In this document: piece after piece, positions 38,086-48,208 of the stretch
Numbering within the stretch: the first letter of the stretch is position 1
Layout of the letters: every line of letters starts with the position of its first letter
Source of the DNA: Lentilactobacillus sp. Marseille-Q4993
GTDB lineage: Bacteria; Bacillota; Bacilli; Lactobacillales; Lactobacillaceae
Assembly (NCBI RefSeq): GCF_951230165.1
Contig: NZ_CATNVB010000004.1
Location: forward strand, 84,698 to 148,697
Length of the DNA: 64,000 nucleotides
Direction of reading: 5' to 3'
Notes under the pieces: model-generated
Seen by the model: the letters and a program-made list of their open reading frames with translations, nothing else
Told to the model about the DNA's origin: nothing
Database searches by the model: none
Position numbers and translations under genes: made by a program

Positions 38086-38392
38086 ACAAGCACTGCTAAA
38101 CTTATTAGGATTAGCAAGAAGAGCTAGAAAAACGGTTTTTGGTGAGGATCAATTACTGCAAGCGGTTAGACAAAATAAAATCGATTTTTTATTTATTGCG
38201 TCTGATACTGGTAAGGCGACCGCCAAAAAGTTTAATGATAAGTCAAAATATTACCATGTAGATACTAACTCAATGTACACTAAGGAAGAACTTAGCAATG
38301 CGATTGGGATCAAAAGAACGATGGTTGGAATTAATGACAAGGGATTTGCCAAGAAAATGGTTGAATTAACAAATAAAATAAAAGGAGAGTGA
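38075..38392 (+). CDS. ylxQ: YlxQ, L7Ae-family RNA-binding protein
   Basis: L7Ae/L30e-like protein of 105 residues, probably binding kink-turn RNA; function in the cell is not settled. Features: [25 protein letters not shown] and [18 protein letters not shown]. Start at ATG 38075 inside the rnpM end; an upstream extension of the frame to 38036 lies fully inside rnpM. Placed between rnpM and infB as in Bacillus. Confidence 0.92.
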   Translation: MDNKQALLNLLGLARRARKTVFGEDQLLQAVRQNKIDFLFIASDTGKATAKKFNDKSKYYHVDTNSMYTKEELSNAIGIKRTMVGINDKGFAKKMVELTNKIKGE

Positions 38393-38396
38393 TTAT

Positions 38397-40874
38397 ATGG
38401 GTAAAAAGCGAATTTATGAATTAGCAAAAGAGCTTAATGTTTCAAGCAAGAAGATTTTGGATCAAGCTAAATCAGCTGGCTACGACATTAAGAACCATAT
38501 GTCAACGGTTAACGAACAACAGGAAAAGAAAATCAGAGAGCTCAACGCTGGGGGTAGCAAACCAGCAACTGCTTCTGCATCTAAGCCAAAACAATCTAAT
38601 AGTGATCGTTCGGCAAATAACCAACAACGAAGCAGCAAACCTGGTTCAAGTAACTCTCCTCATAACTCAAGTGATCACCGAAGCAATTCGAATGGGAATC
38701 ACACAAATAATTCGAATTCTCACCGACCTGCCAACAATGGCAATCACCAAAATGATCGGAATCGGGACAATCACCAAAACCAGTCTCAAAATAACCATTC
38801 GAATAACAACCAATCCCGTAATAACAATTCCAATAACAATCATTCAAATAATAACGATAATCATCGTTCACAAAATAAACAAAATGAAAGTAGCCGTTCT
38901 GAATCTAGGCCAGCCACGAGTGGAAATACCAATCACTCAGCTAACCATCGGAATTCAGGCAGCGGCCGATTTGGTGGCAGTTTGAACACATCTGGAAATC
39001 GACAAAATAGTAGAAAAGCAAACAAGAAGAAATTCAAGAAACAAAAGAAGCAAAAAAACCAACGGATGAAGCAAATTGATCATCATGGTGCTCCTGAAAG
39101 AAAGGAACGGCCATTGCCAGAAGTTCTTTACTTTACTGAAGGGGCAAATGCTCAAGAACTGGGTAAAGCGCTGCATAGGGAACCAGCTGAAATCGTTAAA
39201 AAATTGTTCATGTTGGGAGTAATGGTTAACCAAAACCAATCACTTGATAATGATACAATCGAGATTCTAGCTGCTGATTATGGCGTAAAGGCAGAACAAA
39301 AAGTTGAAGAAGACGTTTCAGATATTGATAAAATTTTTGAATCTGAAATGGAAAATGACGAACATCTTGAGAAGCGGCCACCAGTTGTTACTATCATGGG
39401 TCACGTTGATCATGGTAAGACAACATTACTTGACCACCTTCGTCACTCACATATTACTGAGGGTGAAGCTGGTGGAATTACACAAGCTATTGGTGCCTAC
39501 CAAGTTCGTCACGGTGATAATTTAATCACCTTCTTGGATACCCCAGGACATGCCGCCTTTACTGAAATGCGTGCTCGTGGTGCTAATATCACCGATATCA
39601 CCGTTTTGGTAGTTGCCGCTGATGATGGGGTTATGCCTCAAACAATCGAAGCAATTAACCATGCTAAGGCAGCTGGAACCCCAATTATTGTTGCTGTTAA
39701 CAAAATTGATAAGCCAGATGCCAATCCAAACCACGTTATTGAACAACTTACTGAATACGGTTTGATCCCAGAAGACTGGGGTGGTGACACCATCTTTGTT
39801 GAAATTTCAGCCAAATTTGGTAAGAACATCGATGAGCTGTTGGATATGATTATTCTTGAATCAGACGTGATGGAATTAAAGGCAAACGCTCAACAACCAG
39901 CCGTTGGTTCAGTTATCGAAGCTCGTTTGGATCAAGGACGCGGTTCAGTGGCTACCTTACTTGTTCAACAAGGAACTCTTCATGTCGGTGACCCAATCGT
40001 TGTCGGTCATACCTTTGGTCGGGTTAGAACGATGACTAACGAACGGGGTCGAGATTTAAAGAAGGTTACTCCTTCAATGCCAGTTGAGGTTACGGGAATG
40101 AATGATGTTCCTGAAGCTGGTGATCGATTCGTTGTCTTTGAAGATGAAAAGACAGCTCGTGCCGCTGGTGAAGCTAGAGCTAAGGAAGCTCAAGTTGAGG
40201 AACGTCGGAAAACAACTCACGTTACCCTTGATAACTTGTTTGATTCTCTGAAAGAAGGGGAAATGAAGCAGGTTGATGTCTTGATCAAGGCAGATGTTCA
40301 GGGTTCAGTTGAAGCTCTTTCTAATAGTCTTCAAAAGATCGATGTTGAAGGTGTTAAGGTTAATATTATCCATGCTGCCGTTGGTGCAATTAACGAAAGT
40401 GATATTGCGTTGGCAGAAGCAAGTAACGCTATCGTTATTGGGTTCAATGTTAGACCTACTCCACAAGCTAAAGCTCAAGCAGATACTGACAATGTTGACA
40501 TTCGTCTTCACCAAGTTATTTATAACGCCATTGATGAAGTTGAATCAGCTATGAAGGGAATGCTTGAACCAACTTACAAGGAAGTTGTTACCGGAACGGT
40601 TGAAGTTCGGGAAACATACAAGGCTTCTAAGGTTGGTACCATCGCCGGTGGTATGGTCGTTGACGGTTACGTCAAGAAGAACAGTAAGGTTCGTTTAATC
40701 AGAGATAGCGTTGTTATTTTTGATGGCGAATTGAACAGTTTGAAACGATTCAAGGATGATGTTAATGAAGTTAAGCAAGGCTTCGAACTTGGATTAACAA
40801 TTGCTGATTACAACGACATCAAGGTTGGTGACGTGGTTGAAGCATACGTTATGGAAGAAGTTCCAGTCGAATAG
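38397..40874 (+). CDS. infB: Translation initiation factor IF-2
   Basis: GTPase that brings initiator tRNA to the ribosome, 825 residues. Domain order: IF2_N ([23 protein letters not shown]), a low-complexity linker of about 170 residues rich in Asn, Ser, His and Gln, a basic stretch ([14 protein letters not shown]), a second IF2_N-type segment, the G domain with [18 protein letters not shown] and NKID, then domains II-IV. The linker is unusually Asn/His-rich. Preceded by AAAGGAG. Confidence 0.97.
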   Translation: MGKKRIYELAKELNVSSKKILDQAKSAGYDIKNHMSTVNEQQEKKIRELNAGGSKPATASASKPKQSNSDRSANNQQRSSKPGSSNSPHNSSDHRSNSNGNHTNNSNSHRPANNGNHQNDRNRDNHQNQSQNNHSNNNQSRNNNSNNNHSNNNDNHRSQNKQNESSRSESRPATSGNTNHSANHRNSGSGRFGGSLNTSGNRQNSRKANKKKFKKQKKQKNQRMKQIDHHGAPERKERPLPEVLYFTEGANAQELGKALHREPAEIVKKLFMLGVMVNQNQSLDNDTIEILAADYGVKAEQKVEEDVSDIDKIFESEMENDEHLEKRPPVVTIMGHVDHGKTTLLDHLRHSHITEGEAGGITQAIGAYQVRHGDNLITFLDTPGHAAFTEMRARGANITDITVLVVAADDGVMPQTIEAINHAKAAGTPIIVAVNKIDKPDANPNHVIEQLTEYGLIPEDWGGDTIFVEISAKFGKNIDELLDMIILESDVMELKANAQQPAVGSVIEARLDQGRGSVATLLVQQGTLHVGDPIVVGHTFGRVRTMTNERGRDLKKVTPSMPVEVTGMNDVPEAGDRFVVFEDEKTARAAGEARAKEAQVEERRKTTHVTLDNLFDSLKEGEMKQVDVLIKADVQGSVEALSNSLQKIDVEGVKVNIIHAAVGAINESDIALAEASNAIVIGFNVRPTPQAKAQADTDNVDIRLHQVIYNAIDEVESAMKGMLEPTYKEVVTGTVEVRETYKASKVGTIAGGMVVDGYVKKNSKVRLIRDSVVIFDGELNSLKRFKDDVNEVKQGFELGLTIADYNDIKVGDVVEAYVMEEVPVE

Positions 40875-40886
40875 GAGGCAATCTGA

Positions 40887-41237
40887 ATGGCACAGTATCG
40901 AGTCGGTAGACTAGAACAAGAGATTCAAAAAGAAGTAACCGATATTCTCCTCAAACGGGTCAGAGATCCGCGGGTTCAAGGAGTTACCGTTACTGGCGTC
41001 GAAGTTACCGGTGACTTGCAACAGGCAAAAGTTTACTACAGCATTTTGTCTGACAAGGCTTCTGATAACGAAAAGACTGCCAAGGGATTGGAAAAAGCAA
41101 CGGGTCTGATTCGAAAAGAATTAGGTGCTCGATTAAGCATTTTTAAAACCCCTGAACTTTCGTTTGAGCAAGATCAATCCGTTCAATACGGAGACAAAAT
41201 TGATAGGTTAATAAACGAATTAAAATCTAAAGAGTAA
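40887..41237 (+). CDS. rbfA: Ribosome-binding factor A
   Basis: Cold-shock 16S rRNA maturation factor, 116 residues, KH-like fold. Conserved parts: YRVGRLEQEIQKEVTDILLKRVRDPR and the ending ELSFEQDQSVQYGDKIDRLI. AGGAGG precedes the ATG; it lies 12 bases after infB and ends the operon at a terminator. Confidence 0.96.
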   Translation: MAQYRVGRLEQEIQKEVTDILLKRVRDPRVQGVTVTGVEVTGDLQQAKVYYSILSDKASDNEKTAKGLEKATGLIRKELGARLSIFKTPELSFEQDQSVQYGDKIDRLINELKSKE

Positions 41238-41247
41238 ACAATTACAA

Positions 41248-41280
41248 CTGCGTTTGGAACCGAGAAACGCGGTTTTTTTG
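41248..41280 (+). terminator. Terminator after rbfA
   Basis: CTGCGTTT/AAACGCGG stem (one T-G pair) with a nine-base loop and seven T. Confidence 0.8.
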
Positions 41281-41289
41281 TGCTATAAT
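41281..41289 (+). promoter_or_regulatory. truB extended -10 promoter fused to the rbfA terminator
   Basis: TGC plus TATAAT directly follows the terminator T-run, about 30 bases upstream of truB. No -35 consensus is visible because the hairpin occupies that region. Confidence 0.6.
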
Positions 41290-41318
41290 TTTAATCATGA
41301 ATAAAGTAGGAGATAGTT

Positions 41319-42230
41319 ATGGACGGAGTAATCGCACTATACAAAGAGCGTGGAATGACGAGTCACGACTGCGTTTTTAAACTAAGAAAAATTTTACACA
41401 CCAAAAAGATTGGTCATACCGGCACCTTAGATCCAAGTGTTGATGGGGTGTTGCCAATTTGTGTTGGTGCAGCGACAAAAGTTTCTGAAATCTTGATGGG
41501 CTCAGGAAAGGTATACCAAGGCTCAATTCGGCTTGGAGTGGCTTACGATACTGAAGATTTAGATGGACAGCAAATTGAAGTTCAAGAACTTGTGGGTCCA
41601 GTTTCAGATGATGCGATTAATTCTGGCCTAAAACAATTAACTGGTGATGTTCAACAAATTCCACCAATGTACTCAGCAGTTAAGGTTAATGGTCGCAAAC
41701 TATATGAGTACGCGCGTGAAGGAATTGAGATTGAACGCCAACCAAGAACGATTCACGTTGATTACTTCAAGCAGACAAAACCTTCTGTGTTCAATGAAGA
41801 TGAGCATACTCAGGAAATCTTTTTTGAAGTCGGTTGTTCTAAAGGAACTTACGTTAGAACGCTGGCGACGGATCTTGGCAAGGAGCTTGGATTGCCAGCT
41901 GTAATGTCATCTCTGACAAGGATCAAGAGTGGCGGATTTAGTCTTTCAGAAACATCAAGTTTGGCAGATGTTGAGGAAGCGATGGCTAATGAATCGTTAG
42001 CAGAGGTGCTCCATCCTTTAGAAAGAGTGCTTGATAAGTACCCAATCGTTGACCTAACTGAAGAACAGTGGCAACTTGTAAATGATGGGGTCTTTTTACC
42101 TACGGATGTTATTGTTGAAAATCCAACGGTAATTCGGCTAGACTATCAAAATAAGGTGACGGCTTTGTATTCATTGGATACCGATAAGAATATGTATCGG
42201 CCGTTTAAAATGTTTTTAAATCGGGGATGA
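41319..42230 (+). CDS. truB: tRNA pseudouridine(55) synthase TruB
   Basis: Makes pseudouridine 55 in the T-loop of tRNAs. The 303-residue protein has the catalytic Asp in HTGTLDPSVDGVLP (about residues 34-47), YQGSIRLGVAYDTEDLDG, QIPPMYSAVKVNGRKLYEYAR and GCSKGTYVRTLATDLG. A C-terminal PUA-like region follows. AGGAGA precedes the ATG. Cotranscribed with ribF, four bases downstream. Confidence 0.97.
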   Translation: MDGVIALYKERGMTSHDCVFKLRKILHTKKIGHTGTLDPSVDGVLPICVGAATKVSEILMGSGKVYQGSIRLGVAYDTEDLDGQQIEVQELVGPVSDDAINSGLKQLTGDVQQIPPMYSAVKVNGRKLYEYAREGIEIERQPRTIHVDYFKQTKPSVFNEDEHTQEIFFEVGCSKGTYVRTLATDLGKELGLPAVMSSLTRIKSGGFSLSETSSLADVEEAMANESLAEVLHPLERVLDKYPIVDLTEEQWQLVNDGVFLPTDVIVENPTVIRLDYQNKVTALYSLDTDKNMYRPFKMFLNRG

Positions 42231-42234
42231 AATA

Positions 42235-43194
42235 ATGGAAATTGTAAGATTGCACTATCCACTAAGTGATGAAATAACCAGTAATGAAGACACCGTTTTA
42301 GCAATGGGATTTTTTGATGGTTTTCATAGAGGCCACCAAGCGGTTTTGGAGAAGGCAAAACAACGGGCGAAAGAATTGGGAGCAAAGTTTTGTGTTTTGA
42401 CATATAATCATCATCCAGCTCTCGTGTATAAAAAATTGTCTAGTCATGAAAAGAGATACATAACTCTCTTGAAGGACAAATTAGCTTTGCTCGAGAAGTT
42501 TGGTGTTGATCGGGTTTATCTTGTTGATTACACATTCCAATTTCAAAACCAAAATGAAGTTGAGTTTGTTGACAACTTTATCAAACGGTTTCGGGCCAAA
42601 GCAGTTGTGGCTGGGTTTGATCACACCTATGGTTCGGATCCTAAAAAAGCCAATATGGAGAACTTATCTAAATTTAGTGACGGCAGTTTTGAAGTAATTT
42701 CAGTTGACCCAATCAACTTCGAAGGTAAGAAGGTTAGTTCAACTAGAATTAGACGGGCTCTGGACGATGCCGATGTCGCAACTGTTAATCAGCTGTTAGG
42801 ACGGCCGTTTAAAACCCATGGGGTAATCGTTCACGGACGTGAAGTTGGCCGGTTGCTTGGATATCCAACCGCTAATATTGAGCATAACGAGATGCAGTGG
42901 CTGCCGGCAATTGGAATCTATATCGTGGCTGTTTCGTATGATGGGAAAAAGCACCTTGGGATGGCTTCAATTGGAAGAAACGTTACATTTGAAGACTCAA
43001 CAGCGATTACCGTTGAAATCAACATTTTGGACTTCAATGAGAACATTTACGGGGAAACACTAACAGTTGAGTGGCTTGAACATATTCGTGACGAGGTTAA
43101 GTTCCAGACGCCTCAAGATTTGACGACTCAGCTGTATGATGATGAGGTTGTAACTCGTGAATACTTGAAAAAGCATCCTGATATTTTAAATTAG
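42235..43194 (+). CDS. ribF: Bifunctional riboflavin kinase/FAD synthetase
   Basis: Converts riboflavin to FMN and FAD. The 319-residue protein has an N-terminal nucleotidyltransferase domain with GFFDGFHRGHQ (HxGH type) and SSTRIR, and a C-terminal flavokinase domain with GREVGRLLGYPTANIE and EINILDFNENIYG. The stop codon overlaps the degenerate CIRCE-like half-site at 43191. Standard partner of truB. Confidence 0.97.
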   Translation: MEIVRLHYPLSDEITSNEDTVLAMGFFDGFHRGHQAVLEKAKQRAKELGAKFCVLTYNHHPALVYKKLSSHEKRYITLLKDKLALLEKFGVDRVYLVDYTFQFQNQNEVEFVDNFIKRFRAKAVVAGFDHTYGSDPKKANMENLSKFSDGSFEVISVDPINFEGKKVSSTRIRRALDDADVATVNQLLGRPFKTHGVIVHGREVGRLLGYPTANIEHNEMQWLPAIGIYIVAVSYDGKKHLGMASIGRNVTFEDSTAITVEINILDFNENIYGETLTVEWLEHIRDEVKFQTPQDLTTQLYDDEVVTREYLKKHPDILN

Positions 43195-43217
43195 CACTCG
43201 ATTGATAACTTTGCTAA
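43191..43217. promoter_or_regulatory. Degenerate second CIRCE-like element
   Basis: A perfect left arm TTAGCACTC (43191-43199) is followed at exactly nine bases by CTTTGCTAA (43209-43217), which keeps six of nine bases of the right arm GAGTGCTAA. It overlaps the ribF stop codon and lies upstream of the hrcA -35. Confidence 0.45.
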
Positions 43218-43233
43218 AAATTGCCGAGAAGTC

Positions 43234-43262
43234 TTGACAGATAACCTCTGGTTTGATAAGTT
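43234..43262 (+). promoter_or_regulatory. hrcA operon promoter
   Basis: Perfect TTGACA (43234-43239), a 17-base spacer and a weak -10 TAAGTT (43257-43262). The CIRCE element lies just downstream, over the transcription start region. Confidence 0.6.
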
Positions 43263-43273
43263 ATAAATGTGCC

Positions 43274-43300
43274 TTAGCACTTAGACAATATGAGTGCTAA
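43274..43300. promoter_or_regulatory. CIRCE operator
   Basis: TTAGCACTT, nine bases, then GAGTGCTAA: only one mismatch to the CIRCE consensus. It is placed between promoter and hrcA ribosome-binding site and is the HrcA binding site. Confidence 0.95.
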
Positions 43301-43314
43301 AAAGAGGTGATGTA

Positions 43315-44352
43315 ATGTTAACTGATAGACAGAAGGCAATATTGAAGATAATTATTCGGGATTATACGAAAACGGGGATGCCTGTGGGATCAAAAGCATT
43401 AGCTCAAGAATTCCCCACTCACGTAAGTTCCGCAACGATTAGAAACGAAATGGCCGCCCTTGAATCCTTTGGTTTGATTACCAAGACGCACTTTTCATCT
43501 GGTAGGGTTCCATCAATGGAAGGATATCGATATTACGTTGATAACTTGGTTGAACCAGATCCCCTTGACGATAGTGCGGAGGATCTGATCAAAAGCTCAT
43601 TTCGTGGTGATTTCAACCGAATTGATGAAATTATTCAAGAATCCGCTAAAGTGTTATCTGACCTAACCAATTATATGGCGGTTACCTTTAATCCCGAACA
43701 GGACAACAATGTTAGACTGACTGGGTTTAGGCTCGTTAAATTAGATGAGCGGCAGGTAATGGCAATCATGGTCATTGATAATGGACACGTGGTTGATAAG
43801 ATTTTTCAACTCCGAAACATTTCACCTGACCAGTTACAAACGATTGTTAATATCATGAACACAGAGCTTGTAGGAAGACCGTTAAATGAGGTCGTCAAGA
43901 AACTTAAGTTTGATATTCCTGCCCTTCTTGCAAGGTATGTTCGCTCACCGGAAGGATTCCTCAATATCCTTGATGAAATGATGACTGATGTGGGTAAAGA
44001 CAAAGTTCATATTGGTGGTCGATTGAATCTGTTAAGATTTGCTGAACGTCAGGACGTTGACTACCTCAAACCGCTATATAACTTGCTTGACACTGGTGAT
44101 GGGGTCTCGAGAATTATTCATTCTGATTCGAATGATGTTGAAGTTAAAATTGGCTCGGAGCTTAGAAATGAACTGTTGAAAAATTACAGTATCATTACCG
44201 GAACATATGATGTTAAGGAATATGGCCGTGGAGTTATTGCGGTAATTGGCCCAACAAGAATGCCTTATTCAAAAGTTATTGGGATTGTTGGTGCACTAAG
44301 AGAAGAAATGACAAGAAAGATTCTTGGTTATTACGATCAAGATAATAAATAA
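43315..44352 (+). CDS. hrcA: Heat-inducible transcription repressor HrcA
   Basis: Repressor of class I heat-shock genes, binding CIRCE with help from GroE. The 345-residue protein starts with a winged helix (MLTDRQKAILKIIIRDYTKTG, then GSKAL, SSATIRNEMAALESFGLI) and ends with the family VIGPTRMPYSKVIGIVGALREEMT. ATG 43315 is chosen: AGAGGTGA is seven bases upstream, and an in-frame start at 43294 would fall within CIRCE. First gene of hrcA-grpE-dnaK. Confidence 0.97.
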   Translation: MLTDRQKAILKIIIRDYTKTGMPVGSKALAQEFPTHVSSATIRNEMAALESFGLITKTHFSSGRVPSMEGYRYYVDNLVEPDPLDDSAEDLIKSSFRGDFNRIDEIIQESAKVLSDLTNYMAVTFNPEQDNNVRLTGFRLVKLDERQVMAIMVIDNGHVVDKIFQLRNISPDQLQTIVNIMNTELVGRPLNEVVKKLKFDIPALLARYVRSPEGFLNILDEMMTDVGKDKVHIGGRLNLLRFAERQDVDYLKPLYNLLDTGDGVSRIIHSDSNDVEVKIGSELRNELLKNYSIITGTYDVKEYGRGVIAVIGPTRMPYSKVIGIVGALREEMTRKILGYYDQDNK

Positions 44353-44368
44353 GACGGGAGGCGATTGT

Positions 44369-44950
44369 TTGGCAGACGAAGAAAAGAAGTCTAGTGAGCA
44401 ACCCCAATCTGAAAACGAAAAAGCAACCGATGCCGAAGAAAAGGACACTTCTGAGGATTCGACCAAAGAAGTTAAGGCCAAAAAGGTTGATAAGGCTGAT
44501 AAGCAGATTAGTGAGTTGAAGCAAAAGTTGGATGACATGGAAAATAAGTACCTTAGGGCAGAGGCAGAAATTAAAAATATTCAAGCCCATGCTAAAAAGG
44601 AACAAGCTGACTTGATTAAGTATGATGGCCAACAAATTGCTCATGACATTCTACCAATTGTTGATAACCTGCAACGGGCCTTGGAAGTGGAGGTCAGTGA
44701 TGAGGCCGGTAAGCAACTAAAGACTGGGGTCCAAATGGTGTTTGAACATTTGCAAAAAGCACTTAGTGACAATGGGGTCGAAAAAATCGACGTCATTGAC
44801 AAACCCTTTGATCCAAAGTTTAGTCAAGCAATTCAGACAGTTGATGCGGATGATGATCATCCAGCTGAAACCGTTGTTAAGGTGCTTCAAGATGGTTATC
44901 ATCTTAAAGATCGAGTATTGAGACCAGCAATGGTTGTTGTTACAAAATAA
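44369..44950 (+). CDS. grpE: Nucleotide exchange factor GrpE
   Basis: Exchange factor of DnaK, 193 residues. A charged, disordered N terminus (about 1-50, rich in Glu, Lys and Asp) leads into a long coiled coil (ISELKQKLDDMENKYLRAEAEIKN) and the beta domain with VEKIDVIDKPFDPKFSQAI and LKDRVLRPAMVVV. TTG 44369 with GGGAGG seven bases upstream is the start; the frame is open further up only inside hrcA. Sixteen bases after hrcA. Confidence 0.96.
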   Translation: MADEEKKSSEQPQSENEKATDAEEKDTSEDSTKEVKAKKVDKADKQISELKQKLDDMENKYLRAEAEIKNIQAHAKKEQADLIKYDGQQIAHDILPIVDNLQRALEVEVSDEAGKQLKTGVQMVFEHLQKALSDNGVEKIDVIDKPFDPKFSQAIQTVDADDDHPAETVVKVLQDGYHLKDRVLRPAMVVVTK

Positions 44951-44975
44951 TTTGAGAAAGAGGATACGATAGATA

Positions 44976-46829
44976 ATGGCTACTAACAAAATTATCGGTA
45001 TTGATTTAGGTACAACTAATTCAGCAGTTGCAGTTTTGGAAGGAAACGAACCAAAGATTATTCCAAACCCAGAAGGTTCAAGAACAACTCCTTCAGTTGT
45101 TGCTTTTAAAGATGGCAATCCCCAAGTTGGTGAAGTTGCTAAGCGTCAAGAAATTACCAACCCAAATACCGTTGTTTCAATCAAGAGTCACATGGGTGAA
45201 GAAAACTATACTGTTGATGTTGACGGAAAGAAGTATACTCCTCAACAAATCTCAGCAATGATTCTCCAGTACATCAAGGGATTCGCCGAAGATTACCTTG
45301 GCGACACAGTTGAAAAGGCAGTTATTACCGTTCCTGCTTACTTTAACGATGCTCAACGTCAAGCTACCAAAGATGCTGGTAAGATTGCTGGTTTGCAAGT
45401 TGAACGAATCATCAACGAACCAACCGCAGCTTCATTGGCATATGGTTTGGATAAGCAAGACAAGGACGAAAAAGTTCTTGTGTATGACCTTGGTGGTGGT
45501 ACATTTGATGTCTCCGTTCTTGAATTGGGCGATGGTGTCTTCCAAGTACTTTCAACTAATGGTGATACTCACCTTGGTGGTGATGACTTCGATAAGCGGA
45601 TTATGGACTGGCTTGTTGATGGTTTCAAACAAGAACATGGTGTTGATTTGTCACAAGACAAGATGGCCTTACAACGTTTGAAGGATGCTGCTGAAAAGGC
45701 TAAGAAGGATCTTTCTGGTGTTACCGAATCCGAAATTAGCTTGCCATTTATTTCTGCCGGCGATAATGGACCACTTCATTTGCAAACTACTTTGAGTAGA
45801 GCTAAGTTCAATGAACTAACTGCTGACTTAGTTGCTAAGACTAAAGTACCGTTTGATAACGCCCTTAAAGATGCTGGTCTTTCAGTTGGTGATATCGACC
45901 AAGTTATCTTGAATGGTGGTTCAACTAGAATCCCTGCTGTTCAAGAAGCTGTTAAGAGCTGGACTGGTAAAGACTCAAACCGTTCAATCAACCCTGATGA
46001 AGCCGTTGCCCTTGGTGCTGCTGTTCAAGGTGGAGTTATTACCGGTGACGTTAAGGATGTTGTTCTTCTTGATGTTACGCCACTTTCACTTGGTATCGAA
46101 ACAATGGGTGGTGTGTTCACTAAGTTGATCGACAGAAACACTACTATTCCAACAAGCAAGTCACAAGTGTTCTCAACTGCTGCTGATAACCAACCTGCTG
46201 TTGACATTCATGTGCTTCAAGGTGAACGGCCAATGGCTGCTGACAATAAGACATTGGGTCAATTCCAATTGACTGACATTCCTGCTGCTCCTAGAGGAGT
46301 TCCTCAAATCGAAGTTACGTTTGATATTGATAAGAACGGTATCGTTAACGTATCTGCTAAGGATAAGGGAACTGGTAAGGAACAAAAGATTACCATAAAG
46401 GATTCATCTGGTCTATCAGACGAAGAAATCAAAAAGATGATGAACGAAGCTAAGGAAAACGAAGAAGCCGACCAAAAGCGGAAGGAAGAAGCTGACCTTA
46501 ACAACGAAGTAGATCAATTGATTTTCCAAACTGACAAGACTCTTGATGAAGTCAAAGACAAGGTTTCTGATGAAGAAATTCAAAAGGCAAAGGATGCTCG
46601 TGATGCTTTGAAGAAGGCTCGTGAAGACAACAATGTCGATGAAATGAAGTCTAAGAAAGATGAATTGACTAAATTAACTCAAGACTTAGCCGTTAAACTA
46701 TATCAACAAGCCCAAGGTGACCAAGCTGCTAATGGTGGCGAGGGTGCTGGTAATGCTGACAATGGTAACGGTAAGGATGATGGCACTGTTGATGGTGACT
46801 TCTCAGAAGTTAACGATGACAAGAAATAA
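44976..46829 (+). CDS. dnaK: Chaperone DnaK (Hsp70)
   Basis: Hsp70 chaperone, 617 residues. ATPase domain: [29 protein letters not shown] and [15 protein letters not shown]. Substrate-binding domain after the linker [15 protein letters not shown], then a helical lid and a Gly/Asn/Asp-rich C-terminal tail. The 20-odd-residue deletion of the ATPase domain typical for Gram-positive DnaK fits the length. Controlled from the CIRCE upstream of hrcA. Confidence 0.98.
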   Translation: MATNKIIGIDLGTTNSAVAVLEGNEPKIIPNPEGSRTTPSVVAFKDGNPQVGEVAKRQEITNPNTVVSIKSHMGEENYTVDVDGKKYTPQQISAMILQYIKGFAEDYLGDTVEKAVITVPAYFNDAQRQATKDAGKIAGLQVERIINEPTAASLAYGLDKQDKDEKVLVYDLGGGTFDVSVLELGDGVFQVLSTNGDTHLGGDDFDKRIMDWLVDGFKQEHGVDLSQDKMALQRLKDAAEKAKKDLSGVTESEISLPFISAGDNGPLHLQTTLSRAKFNELTADLVAKTKVPFDNALKDAGLSVGDIDQVILNGGSTRIPAVQEAVKSWTGKDSNRSINPDEAVALGAAVQGGVITGDVKDVVLLDVTPLSLGIETMGGVFTKLIDRNTTIPTSKSQVFSTAADNQPAVDIHVLQGERPMAADNKTLGQFQLTDIPAAPRGVPQIEVTFDIDKNGIVNVSAKDKGTGKEQKITIKDSSGLSDEEIKKMMNEAKENEEADQKRKEEADLNNEVDQLIFQTDKTLDEVKDKVSDEEIQKAKDARDALKKAREDNNVDEMKSKKDELTKLTQDLAVKLYQQAQGDQAANGGEGAGNADNGNGKDDGTVDGDFSEVNDDKK

Positions 46830-46844
46830 TTAGTTCGTTCTTAA

Positions 46845-46875
46845 AAAGCCAGAGCTTACGAGCTTTGGCTTTTTC
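46845..46875 (+). terminator. Terminator after dnaK
   Basis: AAGCCAGAGCT/AGCTTTGGCTT stem with four-base loop and T-run; dnaJ is therefore largely a separate unit. Confidence 0.88.
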
Positions 46876-46930
46876 TTGAAATATGGTATTCTGTGAAGGA
46901 CTAATATAGTGAAATAGATTGGAGTTTCGC

Positions 46931-48079
46931 ATGGCTGATAAAGATTATTATGACATTCTTGGCGTTTCAAGAGACGCCAGTGAAGATGATATCAAGCATG
47001 CTTATCGGCGGCTATCAAAAAAATATCACCCAGATATTAATAAGGCTCCCGATGCAGAGCAAAAGTTTAAGGATATAACCGAAGCGTACGAAGTTCTTGG
47101 AGACCAACAGAAGCGAGCAAATTACGATCAGTATGGTTCAGCTGAAGGGCCACAAGGATTTGGTGGTGGATTTTCGTCTGGTGGCTCAGACTTTGGTTCG
47201 GGCTTTGGTTTTGACGATATATTCAGCCAGTTCTTTGGTGGCGGCGGTGGCGGTCAACGTCAAGCTGACCCAACCGCCCCTCGTCAGGGACGAGATTTAC
47301 AGTACCAAATGACCCTTGAGTTTGAAGATGCGATCTTTGGTAAGAAGACTCGAATCAAGTACAATCGTGAAGCTCAATGTCAAACCTGTGGTGGTAATGG
47401 TGCTAAACCCGGAACTTCACCCGTAACCTGTTCTCACTGTGGTGGTCGGGGATTCGTTACGGTTGAAGCCAATACTCCACTTGGAAGAATGCAGACTCGG
47501 CAAACTTGTCCGGTATGTAATGGTACTGGTAAAGAAATCAAAGAAAAGTGCCCAACCTGTGCAGGTAGTGGTCACGTTGATGAAAAGCATGAAATCGAAG
47601 TTAAAGTTCCTGCTGGAATTGACGATGGTCAACAAATGCGGCTTCAAGGACAAGGTGAGGCAGGAGAGAATGGTGGTCCCTACGGTGACTTATACATTAT
47701 CTTCAAAGTTCGTCCATCTAAAATTTACCAGCGTGATGGGTCAACGATTTATGTGAACCAAGATATCACCTTTGCAAAGGCTGCTCTTGGTGGCAAGGTG
47801 AACGTTAAGACTGTTCATGGAGATGTAGACCTGACGATTCCTGCCGGTACTCAGACGGGCACTGTGTTCCGTCTGAAAGGCAAGGGAGCCCCTCATCTGC
47901 GAGGGAAGGGTAACGGTGATGAACGGGTGACCGTAAATGTTGCTACCCCTAAAAACTTGAACAAAGAACAAAAAGTAGCTCTCGAGGCATTTGCCGCTGC
48001 AAGTGGTGAAAGCGACCTTGGATCAGGTAAATCTGGTAACTTGTTTGACAAGTTGAAAGACGCATTTGATAAAAAGTAA
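46931..48079 (+). CDS. dnaJ: Chaperone DnaJ (Hsp40)
   Basis: Co-chaperone of DnaK, 382 residues. J domain with [11 protein letters not shown] (HPD triad), Gly/Phe-rich region (about 70-115), four zinc-finger repeats ([32 protein letters not shown]), then the C-terminal substrate domains with [14 protein letters not shown] 46931 with GGAG six bases upstream. Separated from dnaK by a terminator; a promoter in the gap is not clear (TTGAAA and TAATAT are 20 bases apart). Confidence 0.98.
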   Translation: MADKDYYDILGVSRDASEDDIKHAYRRLSKKYHPDINKAPDAEQKFKDITEAYEVLGDQQKRANYDQYGSAEGPQGFGGGFSSGGSDFGSGFGFDDIFSQFFGGGGGGQRQADPTAPRQGRDLQYQMTLEFEDAIFGKKTRIKYNREAQCQTCGGNGAKPGTSPVTCSHCGGRGFVTVEANTPLGRMQTRQTCPVCNGTGKEIKEKCPTCAGSGHVDEKHEIEVKVPAGIDDGQQMRLQGQGEAGENGGPYGDLYIIFKVRPSKIYQRDGSTIYVNQDITFAKAALGGKVNVKTVHGDVDLTIPAGTQTGTVFRLKGKGAPHLRGKGNGDERVTVNVATPKNLNKEQKVALEAFAAASGESDLGSGKSGNLFDKLKDAFDKK

Positions 48080-48088
48080 ATTAGAAAG

Positions 48089-48119
48089 AGAATCTAGGAC
48101 AAAACCTAGGTTCTTTTTC
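48089..48119 (+). terminator. Terminator after dnaJ
   Basis: AGAATCTAGG/CCTAGGTTCT stem with a five-base loop and a T-run. Confidence 0.85.
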
Positions 48120-48138
48120 ATTTGGAATTCCAATCCGT

Positions 48139-48167
48139 TTTCTTTTATTACTAAATTACCGTATAAT
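48139..48167 (+). promoter_or_regulatory. lepA promoter (putative)
   Basis: A perfect -10 TATAAT (48162-48167) with only a weak T-rich -35 about 17 bases upstream; lepA starts about 40 bases later. Confidence 0.5.
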
Positions 48168-48208
48168 TGAAACAGTGAACTTACTCGAATGAAAGAGAGC
48201 GAATATAC

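Noticed and set aside
38437..38985. Open frame of 182 codons, Ile/Thr-rich, within infB
   Set aside because: It is the +1 shadow of the Asn/His-rich linker (AAT/AAC triplets read as ATA/ATC/ACA); composition is explained by the infB frame.
38620..39000. Short-period repeats that could suggest a CRISPR-like or tandem array
   Set aside because: They are imperfect codon-level repeats inside the coding IF-2 linker, without regular spacers.
44276..44644. Open frame of 122 codons, Leu/Phe-rich, minus strand
   Set aside because: Its hydrophobic look is the antisense of the Lys/Glu-rich GrpE N terminus.
46876..46907. Promoter for dnaJ (TTGAAA and TAATAT)
   Set aside because: The spacer is 20 bases, too long for a confident call.
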